This document shows positions 1 to 12,048 of a DNA stretch of 64,000 nucleotides, one piece after another. The translations under genes were made by a program, and so were the position numbers. The notes beneath the pieces are model-generated. The model saw nothing but the letters and a program-made list of their open reading frames with translations, was not told the origin of the DNA and searched no databases. Location of the stretch: positions 13,536,089 to 13,600,088 of the forward strand of contig OX365956.1 of the NCBI GenBank assembly GCA_947247005.1. Direction: 5' to 3'. The DNA comes from Spisula solida. Its lineage: Eukaryota > Mollusca > Bivalvia > Venerida > Mactridae. Numbering within the stretch: position 1 is the first letter of the stretch; each line of letters opens with the position of its first letter.

Positions 1-498
1 CATTTTGTATCACTTTAGTATATGTGTATACATACATGTGGCATGGTCTAGAGACATATCTCACTTAATTTGGACGCTTTGGAATAGAAACATTTGTGAG
101 AAGAGTCTCAAGTCGGTATGTTGTGTATGTCAATGTTTTTGTATGGATACTGGCTTAGACACACATGCCACTTTCAGGATTATCTGACTGTAATAAAACT
201 GGCTAATGATGGGGTCATTGGTCTTGTAACACAGACTAACCATCAATTAATCGTCATTAGACAACCGTTTGGTTACATACTTGATTTCATGCGTCACAGC
301 GTACGTACGAGTTATATCGCTATATATAAACAAGGACTTCTACACACCCTGATGATCTTCAAGTATTTGGATTCATTTCCAAGCGAAATGAATGTCCGTC
401 GTTGTCAGTATTACTTTACTTAATGGATGTTTAGCGTGCAACAAAAATTGTCCTTACGTAAGCACGCGACGTTTGTATTAAGCAGGTAGAACCAACTA
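1..498. other. unassigned AT-rich DNA
   Basis: No gene or repeat was recognised. Two overlapping short open frames on the plus strand have no family motif and look like chance. Confidence 0.4.
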
Positions 499-1234
499 CA
501 CTGAGCGGTTTTTAAAACGCAACACTAATGCAAATCAAGATCACATTTTTAATGTTGAACGAAATGTTATGTGCTTGTTATTGGCTACACATGGATTTGA
601 ACTCGATGTTCCTTTCGTATAAACTCACAACAATGATACATTGAACCATGAACCGGAAACAAACGAAAAATGTACGAGGAATTAATGGGTTAATGCTTAT
701 TATTTTTATGTATTGTCAATAGAGATAGTCGATCAATCGACAAATTAAAAACAAACATAAAATAAGACTGTTTACTACTCGGCGACGTAGTGGTCTTTAC
801 GTTTGTAAAACGCTTAATAGCAATGTTTCAGGTTTACCGAAACATACTACGAATTTTACAGTCAATGGAAAGTAAATCTGGATAGAGATTGAGTGAATAA
901 AATTCAACTTTTCTTAATCTGAATTGAGCTTTATATTGATCTTTGTTTTGCTTTTTTCTGTCTCCATGATAAGCACGAACACTTGTTCACAAACTTTATC
1001 AGAAAAATAAGTACCCATCAGCATTAATAATCTGAAAAACGCAGAATGTCGCATGACATCAAATTTGCTTTTGCTTTTGTCATCATTGTTTTATTCCAGT
1101 TGTAAAGGGTCTAATCAAATTGGAATTAAATGAATGTGATTGTAATGCCACCTATCTTAGCTACAAATGTTGACAAGTTCAGCAACATTAAACGTAAATT
1201 AGCGTAAATGTTGCGTTTTCAAAGCCGCTCAGTG
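499..1234. mobile_element. MITE-like DNA transposon E, 736 bp, TA flanks
   Basis: The left end begins CACTGAGCGG and the right end is its reverse complement. The terminal inverted repeats match over about 26 bp with two mismatches. A TA dinucleotide lies directly outside each end (497-498 and 1235-1236), the target duplication expected of Tc1/mariner-type elements. There is no transposase ORF, so it is non-autonomous. Related but incomplete copies lie near 51134 and 54426. The superfamily assignment rests only on the TA flanks. Confidence 0.8.
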
Positions 1235-2440
1235 TATGTATCATTTCAATAACCAAATATCAACGACCTTTTAGGTGTTTTGTTACATCAAATATGAATG
1301 GCGAGTTACCGTTGGACGTACAGTGACAACATCCCTGGTTACAATTTCAATCCAGCCAAACCTTTCCCCATGAACAGCTGGATGAAAGGTTTGGAATATA
1401 GAGCTCGCTAATGTCTAATGATGAGTGCGCTATACATACATGTACATGTATTTGTCACGAAATGGAACAAAATAAGACGATGCCTCCCAACATAGATTGA
1501 ACAGGCTAGAGACATTAAGGACGAATGGCTAAGTTGTTGTTGCACTCATTTATGCGCATATTATGCAAACATTATTGAAAGCATGTTTGTCAGTTTTATA
1601 GATGACAAAGATGAATATAAATTGTGTACAAGTACCATAATTATATTGTTACAGTGACATTTTTGCATAGTATAACAAACATATAAAGACCAACAAGTGT
1701 TTGCCAACAAAGAAATTTGACCCAATGTTTATTGATGACGATATAACGTCACGCATCAATTTTGTATTTTTTCGAATTTCAGTTACGTTTTTATATTGAT
1801 ACCTTTAAGAATAAAAATTTTATATTTGTAGTAGTTCTAAAGAAATAAATTCCATTTAAATAAGTTTTATTTCATAATTATAATTATGGTTGTTCTGCCG
1901 AATATTGCCCTCGTTGAATATGGCTGAATCTCGGCCAGGACACTTTTTAATCTCTGAAACTCTTTTCAGTGTTTCCCACACAACAGGATAAACGGGTTTG
2001 AAACCCAGAGGTAGTCTTGCATGCATCGGTGCTGTACACATGACACGTTAAAGAACCAAGGAATCGTTTCGAAAAGAACTAGGGTAACGGATCCTGATTC
2101 CTTGTATCACATCTTTGTCTCTACATTGATTTCATGTCTGCCCTTGTCAGAAACCTGCCAATAATAATATAAAAAGCGATTGTCGGCAGAAAGAAGTTGA
2201 AATATTCGATGATGAGGCTCACTAAAAGCCCAATTGCGTTTTTGCCGGAAAATGTTACTTTAACAACTTGCATTTAAAAACGTTCAAATGTAAATACAAT
2301 GTGAGAAGTAAAGCAGAGATATCTGGGAATAAGTAAAAACAAACATGACAGATATACGTATAAGAGGAGCAAATAAGGGAAGAAATAAGAAATATCACTG
2401 AATGTGATAAATACCCACCATATACTGCTTGAAACAGTCA
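1235..2440. other. unassigned DNA
   Basis: AT-rich with no recognised coding sequence. The open frame on the minus strand near 1856-2041 has no recognisable motif. Confidence 0.35.
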
Positions 2441-2449
2441 GATATTCAC

Positions 2450-2860
2450 AACTAGATTTGGTAATGATCAGTCATGCACATTTTTATTTGTTAAACAACA
2501 GAGGGCAACAACTTACCCGCCGTGATAAGCTAGACATAGTTCTGATCATTCATGCAAAGTTGCGTTGAAATACAACCATTGGTAATAGCAATCGGGTTAA
2601 CAAAAGTTATTATAAGTGTAAAAAACAAAGCGCCATAACTACCTTAAAATTGAGCTAACCAAAATGTGCCGACGATATCCTCAACTAGACTTGGTACTGA
2701 TCATTCACACAAAGTTTCGGTAAAATCCGACCAATTGTTACAGAAAAATAGCGCGGACAAATTTTGCACGGACCAACCGACCGACCGACCGACATACCAA
2801 CAGCCCAACCAACCACCCTCAAGCTGTTGGCATGACAAATCAAAACGACCTGTTTAACTT
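2450..2860. repeat. degenerate satellite-like array of about 155-bp units
   Basis: The motif CTAGAC(T/A)TAGT..TGATCATTCA recurs near 2450, 2529 and 2683. The last full unit is about 154 bp after the one before, and the first interval is about half that. The array ends in a short ACCG/CCGA tetranucleotide run at about 2774-2795. Units of 150-170 bp ending in simple sequence are common in bivalve repeats, but I cannot name the family. Confidence 0.5.
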
Positions 2861-3460
2861 GAAACCCTATGGATAAAATGTAGCATGTGCGTTTCTTTAT
2901 GCACGCAGTCTAATTTAATTATATAATAACATTTTCTTAGCACATAAGACGTTTGAATGTATACAGCGTCGTATCAAATTAACAATTATATATTTTTTCT
3001 GGATTTTGTTACTAATTAAAAATTAATATTGTTTCATTAAAATGTTAATTACCTGCTGTTAGAAACTAATTTCTTGCGTCAAGTGCCTAGAGCACACGAT
3101 ACTTGTAAACTTTTGTTTCAAAGATAACATTTTGTCCTGAAGTCGTCAGCTGATGGATTGCTCATCTTCAATAGTCTTCTAATGAAATAACGTTTTCACC
3201 ACAAACTTTGTTAAGAGTACCCAGCGCTTACTTTGATAATACTTATGAACATGAACTATGTGTATGTGCATTGACGTACTTGGCTCTTCAGAGTCGTTTT
3301 CACTTACATACACGTTAATATATATATTTATAGATGACCAAGATACAAACATATACTGTCATCTCTGAATGCATTAAAACCCAATTTCCTTTCCCTGTCT
3401 GTTGGAATATCCTATTTTACTACCTGCGCAATATGCGTTATTTGATGTGTATAATGGATA
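2861..3460. other. unassigned DNA
   Basis: Nothing recognised. The last 15 bases run into the end of element A. Confidence 0.35.
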
Positions 3461-3744
3461 ATTCTAACACGATCCGCGGATTAATCCATTAAACAAAGAG
3501 CGGGCCTAACTATTTATTATTACCCCCATAAAACATGGTAACAAATTGGCTGTTACAATTTACGCCCCGTATCACATGACCTATTTATGAATGAATGAAC
3601 GTAAACATTATAGTAAAAAAATTTAACGGACCGCGGGTTTCACGAGAATCCATCATGCTACGCACTCGTGATTTAATTTTCCGCATCCGAACTCCTGCCC
3701 ATGTTTTATTCACAGACAAAATACGCGAACAGATTTTTATTTCT
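3461..3744 (-). mobile_element. short copy of element A, 284 bp
   Basis: This is the reverse complement of the element that begins at 46061. It runs from ATTCTAACACGATCC to ATTTTTATTTCT and includes the internal tract around TTACCCCCATAAAACATGG. It lacks the second hairpin arm and about 330 bp of interior found in the 46-kb copy. A TA lies just outside the left end, but no matching TA is seen on the right. No coding capacity. Confidence 0.7.
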
Positions 3745-6700
3745 TCATTTAATGATGGCCGTAGACGGACATTGGCTTGATGTATCTTATACGGCTGATC
3801 AGGTGTATTCAATTAGGAACATGACATTTGGCTAAGTATGGAATAGCAACATTTCGTGGAAACACTAATTTATCAGTACTTAAGTATGTAGAACGTTCGT
3901 GTTTTTATATTACTGATATAAGTTCAAATGAGTTTTCAAGTACAACAGTTTTCTGTCGTTTAAAGTTTCTTGTATTTTAGATATGTGCTACAAACTGGTC
4001 CATTAGGGAATCTTATATTTACCATGATAATCTGAATGTAACTGTCGATCGTTTTTGGTCATATATTAGCTATATTGTCATTTATGTACCGACACACTCA
4101 TTGGCTGTTACCTACTTAGTTTGTGCTGCGACAATGTACGACGGCCGGACATAAAAATACGTCGGATAAACCAGGACGCTTACGATGTCATGATACTTGT
4201 CATGTGATACACTGTACGTTGATTCGAAAAATACTTCAAACGAGTTATTTTTTGTTTTGAATCATTCGCGATACTAAAGTTTCTGAAAATAGAACACCAG
4301 TCTTATAGTATGCAGATTATTTCAATGAAGTCACCCGATATTGACAAATAATAGTCACCATGCAATCATATGTATTTGATGCTGACAGAAATGGTAGCTG
4401 TGATTGTAAACCGCTAATAACAAGGCAGTTACCTAAAGGCATAGTCCCAACCAAACGGTGTGCTTTTAGCACGTACGTCTTTTTGGCTTCTCCTTCTTGT
4501 ACCGAGCTAGAGTCCTATCGGACTGTATTAAGCTATTTTCCCAAACACATGGGAAGGTAGTACGGAGGTAAAATATAATGGTTATTAATTCTGAACACCA
4601 ACACACAGAAAACGGCGCTACAGAAACCCTATAGTTTGTTTGACATGTCAAACATTGAACAAAATCGCCACTTATGTAACTAGTTATACTAATTTATATA
4701 AGGGATGAGAGGAAAGAAAACCAATTAAACAAACCTGCACGCTCAGGTAGACTAACTGACTGATCGTGTTTGAATTTTGTGGCTGCAATTTTCTAAAAAA
4801 CTATTGGTGTAAAACTGACTTGTTTCTTCTCACACAACCTTCTTGAATTAACGTTTGTCCATAATGTATTCTCAGTATGATCAAGATAAAAAATCATCAG
4901 CTAGTCTTATGCCTACGCACGTCAAATATTTCGCAAATCATCTAATGACAAGACATCTGCCAGATAATCGAGTCTTGGATTTTTTATTGTTTAATAATGA
5001 ATTATTATATACATCGCCGACAAATTTCTTGACCGTTTATGAGCAGTACCAAACTCAGTATACTCAATCTGTCTTGTTATTGGTCACTAGTGATTAAACA
5101 ATTTTACTTAATGCTTTGTTTCGAATACTAGATGTTCTTGTTAACATTAAGAGTGTCTTACAATTTATAAAGGTCACCAATTGACAAACTGAGTGCTGTG
5201 TTCGACAACGCTTTTTGAAAGTGTTTTCATTAGGTGGGCTCATGACCTTTACTGCGACGATATGAACTATATGGAACAAGACAATTTTTCATATACGACT
5301 AAGACGATCATGCATAAATGAGCCGTTTTGTTGTCACATGACCATTTCGTTGGCTATTGATATCTCGCACGAGCATGCATAAAGTACTAGACAGATGCAG
5401 TCGGGCAATTCCGTAAACTTCTTTATATTATTTATATAATGTATTTCGGTAACAATGCCACAGTTTATGCAAATACATGATATCAATAACATTTTCCATA
5501 GTTCTTCATTAATGTGTATCTTTAATAATAGAATTATAAGTATAGTACTTTTCTAACTTATAAACAATAAATCAATGCTCTTCAAATCTAGTTATTCGTT
5601 ATTTTGACCAGAGCAACTTTTATGCAAAGCTAACATTTTGTATACTGTTCTTTATTATGCTGTTTCTATTAAGTGCTGCCTTCCTGTCCGAATGGCTATT
5701 ATCTTAATATTACTGATAGTACAAAACAATTTAAACACATGTACAGCATTTGGTGACCAAAAGTGATTTCTAAAATGCTCATTTCTAAAAGAAAAGGATT
5801 TGCCTCTTGCACAAATACTATTCAATTCTTAGAAGATAAACTGATTCACTTTTAGTGTGATTATTTATGTGTCAGTAACGCTTAACCTACACGTATTGTT
5901 TCTATTTTTAAGTTTCACTAGATGTAACACAATTATAAAGATATCCTCCTCGTCTGGTTGCTCCTGATTATCAATAACTTATTTACATGTTTGTGATTTA
6001 TAAAATAATCAGCAATATCTAGCATGTATAACGTAATAAAAATAGTCATAGACTACGTAGTGTATAACATAATTCGTAATTTATTTCCAGTTCATCATAT
6101 TCAAAGTAACATCAATGGACTATAAAAACCAAAAACCATCGTATTTAGGTGATTTAAGTTTTTTGAGACACAGATATTGTGACCATAAAATGAAAGTCAC
6201 TACCTTCTGGAAGTCACTGTGCAAATTTGTACAATTTTACCGCGTTGATTCGAAGTAACCAAGTTCTCGAATTTATTCGAATTAAGCATGCGCTTAAAAT
6301 ACAAAAATGTATTACATTTTGTATGTGCACACGGCTAAATGTTAAATCAGTCTATTCATAAAATATCATAGCAGTCGATCCATCTTAAATCTCACTTCAT
6401 GTGTAATGATAAAGAACGCTACGCATCTCCCCGTCCGAATGGATTACCATAGCAATTGCTGATAAGCTAAGCCTAACAGAAGACAAAGAACGTACTCGTC
6501 TATATTAAGTCTATAATTTCAAGTACGCAGAGTTATACATTATACGTGCACCAAGAGCTTTGACGACACCTGTGTATTGTTGTGATGAGAAAATATGAGA
6601 CATTACTATTATGTTCTTTATTTTCGTTCAGATGAAATCGGTAAGTTAACACTATTACAACGTACACACTTAAAGAAAATTGACGTGTGTTGCTTTTGTG

Positions 6701-6820
6701 AGCTATAAGTTAATTCAATGAAAACTGGTTACTGCAAATAACAACCTTTCTACATTTGAGGAGTATGTGTAATCAAATGTCACGTATAAAACAGTGTGTT
6801 TGTTAACAAGCTGGTAATCG
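3745..6820. other. unassigned DNA
   Basis: Low-complexity AT-rich sequence. Several open frames of 60-80 codons occur on both strands (for example 4855-5097), with no motif, splice context or similarity recognised. Confidence 0.35.
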
Positions 6821-6825
6821 AGCCA

Positions 6826-7238
6826 ACGGTAGTCTGGCAATGAAGCAAGTTAGACGAGGTCTCTGGCAAGCCACTCGACTTTATGGACACTTGGATAACC
6901 ATGCAATCATAACGTAAACTGTTCTGGCAATCAAGCGTACTGGACGTACTTGACAATCGAGCAAGCTGAAATGACTCTCTGACAACACGGCAGCTACATG
7001 GACTCTCTCACAATAAAGCCAGGTGAATGGGCTCTCTGGCAACACGATCAACTGAACAGACTCGCTGGCAACACGACAGCTGAATAGGCTCCCTAGCAAC
7101 CCGACCAGCTGAATGGGCTTGCTATCAACACGGCCAGCTTAATGGGCTCTCTGGCAAAAGGGCCAGCTGAATGGGTTCGCTGTCAAAAAGCCCATCTGAA
7201 TGAGCTCTCTGTCAAGATGACGAGCTGAACGACCGCTC
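6826..7238. repeat. minisatellite, about 30-bp unit
   Basis: The unit is close to GGGCTCTCTGGCAACACGRCCAGCTGAAT. Clean copies run from about 6965 to 7235 and more degenerate ones extend upstream. The AGCTGAAT core is the reverse complement of the ATTCAGCT core in the array near 10.3 kb and in element D, so the arrays may share an origin. Confidence 0.8.
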
Positions 7239-10200
7239 AGTGTACCTAGCCAGCGAAACAGATGATCTTTCAGCTCTTCATGCACATACGTATCTAGCTG
7301 GATACGTCATAGTCGTGAATAAATTGATCGTAGCAAACAATTAACCGGGTCAAAGTTTGATATTGTACTATAAACAGTACTGGTGGAACTATTTATACTT
7401 AATGAAGCTCCAGACACTGCACAAATTGCCAACATGAGAGATATTTTGTCAATCAGTATCATTAACTTTCTCGAGAACGATTTATTGTACATTATAGTTA
7501 CGGATTTGATGAAGACGAGATAAAAGGAACTGTCTTGTATATGCGAATCACATAAAGACGGTTGTCTGTATATATTTGGCAACGACGCTTTACTTACTGT
7601 TTTTTTGGTTGCATCCTAACGGCATAGGTGTACTGTTAACAAGACATAAGGATACGCAGTAAAAGTCATTTGCCAGACAAAGCAAAATCTTCTACAAGTG
7701 TGTGGCTCTCAGCGCACAGGGAATAGATACATGACACATTTCCACCGTATACGTTCCCACAGGCTTAAAGTTATCAGAGCAATGAGGTCACGACGAATAC
7801 ATACGTTGGGTACACACATTATATGAGTAGTTTTGAGGAGGACCGGAACGATAACTCGATGCGATTCAATTGTAAGATAAAAAAAAGATTGTCAATTTTG
7901 TAAAACCGCTTATCGCTCTAAAGCAATACACGCCAAACGCTGTCGATAAAGTGTATATAACTGCAGGTATGCCTACAACATCTTTTTTGTAAAATTAAAA
8001 TCTGGACAGTGGATTGATTTTTATGATTTGTCTAAAAATAAAATTCATAGCAATGATTTCAATAATTTTAGCTGCATGATTTTTGTACATGGTATCAATT
8101 GTTTGGATTCATGAAGTTTGTTCTTCCAAACTAAATACAGCGGTCCATTCAACCATGAAACATCAAAACACGTAAAATGACCGAGAAATGGCAAGTGCGA
8201 ATTATTTTATATATGGTTAAAGCGAGACGCGTCTTGAATGAAAATATACAAAATAGGCAATTATATAATGTTCTTAAATTATTCTCGGAGAAGGCGAAAC
8301 ACTTGATAACAAACCAGTTTAGATTTATTTTAGTTACTTGACGATATGGATTTGACATTAAAGTAGACTAGCATTCTGACCACGCCATAACTAATGAACT
8401 TAACTCTGATTTTAATAATATACTACATGAAAAAGTATTTGAAGTTTAATAACTCGATATTGTAAAATTAAGATAATTAAAATGCATTAATAACCACATT
8501 GAAGCCTGATGTTACTTACCAATATACATGTACAATTTAGAAATATTAAAATGAAGATTTGCAATTTGTTATAGATGACAAGCTCTTCCTTAAAACTCTT
8601 TTAATGGAAATACGTGAAAACAAACTCATATTCTAGTTTAGAAATACACGTAGAGGGATTCTAGGATGTTTCTCGTAATGAAGATTTGTTCTCTCTTGTT
8701 GTCTCTTTACTAGTCAACATCGTGCTTACTCTTCTCATAGATATTTGTCTACCGCTTTTGTAATTTTTCTTGGCTGGTTCTCCTATTATATTTGATGTTG
8801 TTAGTATTAGGGTGATGCTTCTACAGTTACTGTAGTTGGTAAAGTCGCGTTTGTTAGGAGTTTGATGATAAACATTGTATCCAGTCACTTGGTATACTTT
8901 CTTTATACTTTGATATTTCACTACGTCCCTTTGTTTGTAGAAATGCGTGAGGATAGGCTTCATGAAAGTCAGAGAATTCTTCTTCTAGTTATGTCATAAA
9001 GTCATACAATCAATGTGAATTCTCATGACAGTGTATGCTGACCCCGTCAATAATGTATAAACTATAATGAGGTACGAAATCACCTAAACATAAGTCGTCT
9101 TTATCACATAGTTATTTTTATTAGAACTATTGAATGCAGACAACATAATTGTTCCGTCGAAACGCAATTAGCCTCTCAGTAGTGTATTGTTCCGTTCAAT
9201 CTTTGATAATCAGGACTTGCTGAGTTATAAACAGAAATACAGATGGCCTATACAACTCATATTGGCGTATAAACGACATTACGATTCAATGACAAACAGA
9301 CAAGGTTACGAAGGAAACGAATTTTTAATACAGACTTCCGATCTTGTATTCTTACAGAAAGCTCTATATTGTACACCAGGGTTTCATTGAAATATCTTTC
9401 GGTATTTTTCAGGATTAATTTGTCTTGTACTATTTCCGGCCAATCTCATAAGCAGCTGATGACGGTGTATACTTGCACATAAGTAAGAAGGTATAATTAA
9501 CCAGTTTCCAAGTGTTGTTCAACAAATTGCTAGAAAGCGTTATTAGCAGACAGTTTGCCATTAATTTCCCAGTGATCTGTCCAGACATACTAACCGACAT
9601 TATTAGAGTCCAAATTTCTGACACTGTTTAAACGTTCACAAACTGATTCACATCTTGAGACCTCCCTATAATGATACTTCTAAGAAAACATTCAAGTAAA
9701 TGGATATCTAATTATTTTAAGAGTGTTTCTTATGGTGTTCTATTAAACTAAACATACGTTTAAATACGAAGTATTATCTCAAGCTTGGGCTGCGATAACC
9801 ACAGAACTGATCGTAGATATGTTCAACATCAACTGTGCCCCACGGACTTGTGAGAACATTTCCAACTATTTAAAATGAGTTTGTTTAGAAAAAATAAGTT
9901 AACGTTAAAACCAATACCATTTGGCACTTACACGTTTCTAAGCATCTTGTTTCCAATTCAATATAACATGTACAAGTACAAACATGTATATATACGAGGG
10001 TTGCTTAAAATGTATTTATCAGTGTGCGATAATTTGTTTAACATGCAATATATAATAGTTTAATTTTCTGAACGATCTGACCTTCACCAAGGTCATATTA
10101 CACACGGAAACAAATTACCATTCATTTATATTAATTTTTCAATCCGATTTATTTTCGACTTGTTAGATTTCATGTTTCATATTATTGTTACACTTAGTGA

Positions 10201-10300
10201 TAAATTAATGACACTATTGTTTTGGCAGTTTAAATAGCTTTGTTGTGAGCCATATTTGATAATGAGGCACACTCTCGGTGTATATGGCTCACGGTGAACC
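7239..10300. other. unassigned DNA
   Basis: Nothing recognised. Open frames near 7307-7582, 8661-8963 and 9187-9390 have no identifiable motif and no splice context. Confidence 0.35.
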
Positions 10301-10319
10301 AAATTCGTTGTTCACCATG

Positions 10320-10535
10320 AACTGAAACGTCATTCAGCTGAGGCATTCAGCTTATTTAAAGTGTGTCATTCGGCTGGGGTTATTAAGCTTGTTGGAGCTA
10401 GGTCGTTCAGCTGAGGCGCTCTGCTTGTTGAAGGTGGGCCGTTCAGTTAGGACATTAGCTTGTTTGAACTAGGTCACTCGGATGGGGCATTCAGCCGCTT
10501 TATTGCTGAAACTAGTTCATTCAGCTGAAACTATG
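10320..10535. repeat. minisatellite, about 32-44-bp unit
   Basis: Six degenerate copies of a unit beginning near GGTCATTCAGCTGAGGCATT start at about 10330, 10366, 10407, 10439, 10473 and 10517. The same TCATTCAGCT core recurs inside element D (43.4-43.9 kb) and, reversed, near 63.33 kb. Confidence 0.65.
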
Positions 10536-11036
10536 GTATTATTCGACGTGAGCCATATTTGGCACAACATTGCGATTAAGGGAAACTACCACGTTCTGAA
10601 TGCCCTCGAACAGCACGAGTCTTTTACCGGCACAATGCGTTATAAAATTTTACTGTATTATTATACTAGTACCTCTCTGTTTTAGTGCCATGAAACAGAT
10701 ATTTTGATCTTTATAAATACACCCACAAGCGATAGTTTTACAGACATAGGTTCATGAAAGCTAAATAGTTAATAGACGTTATAAGTTTAAACATTAAACA
10801 GTTTTAAACTAAACCCTATGAGAATGATGTTTTGCTGTGTTAGAATTTAATAATTATGAATATTTAGGGATGATGCCATACGAACATGTACGGCGACACA
10901 CGTTGCCACTTGTACATTAAACTTACATCATGTCGCAATTCAAATTGACTTGCTAAACATCACGTGTATGTGTGTGCGACACATGGAACATGAAGTCTTT
11001 AAGACTCTTTTTGAGAGTTTATGTAAACGCAATTGG
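10536..11036. other. unassigned DNA left of the OTU transposon
   Basis: No recognised feature. Confidence 0.35.
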
Positions 11037-11576
11037 TATATCGAGGGGTTAGAACCAAATCCATCTATCTGTGAAAATTGTCGAAATTGACTTTTTTGGC
11101 TAATTAAGTCTGAATAAGTCATTTACATATACTCTCTAATTTATCCTTGAATATATTACATAATTAAGAAAAAAATGATCAGAATCTTTTTGAGCTATCT
11201 TGTATGTCCATAAACTAGTTCAGCCAAAACCAGCTTTAAGTCCATAGCCTATGCATATGTCTAGTTTGGTAATATTGCGCTTCTGTTAGAATAGATCAAA
11301 CTTGGATATCACTCCCCGATTGTAATGTTTTTGGGGCTTATGTTAATATTTATAGTGACGGAATGTGTCAGTTAACACAATGACATTTTACCTTTTGTAG
11401 ATTACCCTGAATATGTAAATTTATGTTCTACAAGAACCAAGCGGCTGGGAATGGCCTGTTGTAAATACCAATTCATCCAGAAAACTTAAATGTCAATCCG
11501 TGCTTGTTGTTTACATTACATTTCAACAATAATTGTTTTCCATGTTACTTATGACAAACGTTGGTTAAACACAGTT

Positions 11577-11585
11577 TATAAAATA
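11577..11585 (+). promoter_or_regulatory. possible TATA box
   Basis: A TATAAAATA match lies 472 bp before the ATG and about 100 bp before a good splice donor (CAAG|GTAAAG at 11682/11683). A transcript starting about 30 bp downstream would have a short untranslated first exon. In AT-rich DNA such matches are frequent, so the support is positional only. Confidence 0.25.
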
Positions 11586-11682
11586 TAGTCACATTGATTG
11601 CAACAAAAATGTGAGAAGAAATAGTTTGTGAAGAACTACAAAATTGTTTTGATTATGAATAGCACTCTTTATCGTTAACAAG

Positions 11683-12048
11683 GTAAAGTAATTTGTTTTA
11701 ATTCTTTGTTTGGTAAATAGATATTTATGTATTTAATTTTAATAATTGAAAATAAACCAGAGTTCATTTCATGATAATAATAACTGATTGATTTCGGTGT
11801 TTTGTACGTATTTATTTAGTGGCATGATAAATAAATCCTTGCACTTTCCTAACGCGAGATTCCAACCAGATACACCGGATTGGTAGTCGAGAGCAATAAG
11901 CACTTGACCACTGTGCCAGCCTGTGTATTACAATCGTCACTATTAACACTTAATTATTTCGATTTTATTACATGCAGTTAGAATTCGTTTCGTAAAAACA
12001 TGCATACAGCTCTTCAGAATTAATTTATGATATGCTATTTATTTGCAG
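11683..12048 (+). other. possible 5' UTR intron of the OTU/DUF7869 gene
   Basis: The donor AACAAG|GTAAAGTA and the acceptor TATTTATTTGCAG| immediately before the ATG would define a 366-bp intron. It contains an antisense tRNA-derived SINE, which would be removed on splicing. The acceptor is strong by eye; the pairing is inferred. Confidence 0.35.
11836..11935 (-). mobile_element. tRNA-derived SINE head
   Basis: Read on the minus strand, the sequence contains TGGCACAGTGGTCAAG (A-box-like) and, about 45 bases later, GGTTGGAATCTC (B-box with one change from GGTTCGAATCTC). The arrangement is that of a Ser/Leu-type tRNA promoter. It cannot be folded into a normal tRNA by eye, so it is called a SINE head rather than a tRNA gene. 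The tail is not clear. Confidence 0.55.

Noticed and set aside
4855..5097. 80-codon plus-strand frame
   Set aside because: Starts at TTG, no motif, low-complexity composition; no support as a gene.
7229..7242. right end of an E-type MITE (CCGCTCAGTG then TA)
   Set aside because: Only 10 bases match and no left end was found; chance or remnant.
11836..11935. tRNA gene on the minus strand
   Set aside because: B box has a changed base and no acceptor stem was found; called a SINE head.
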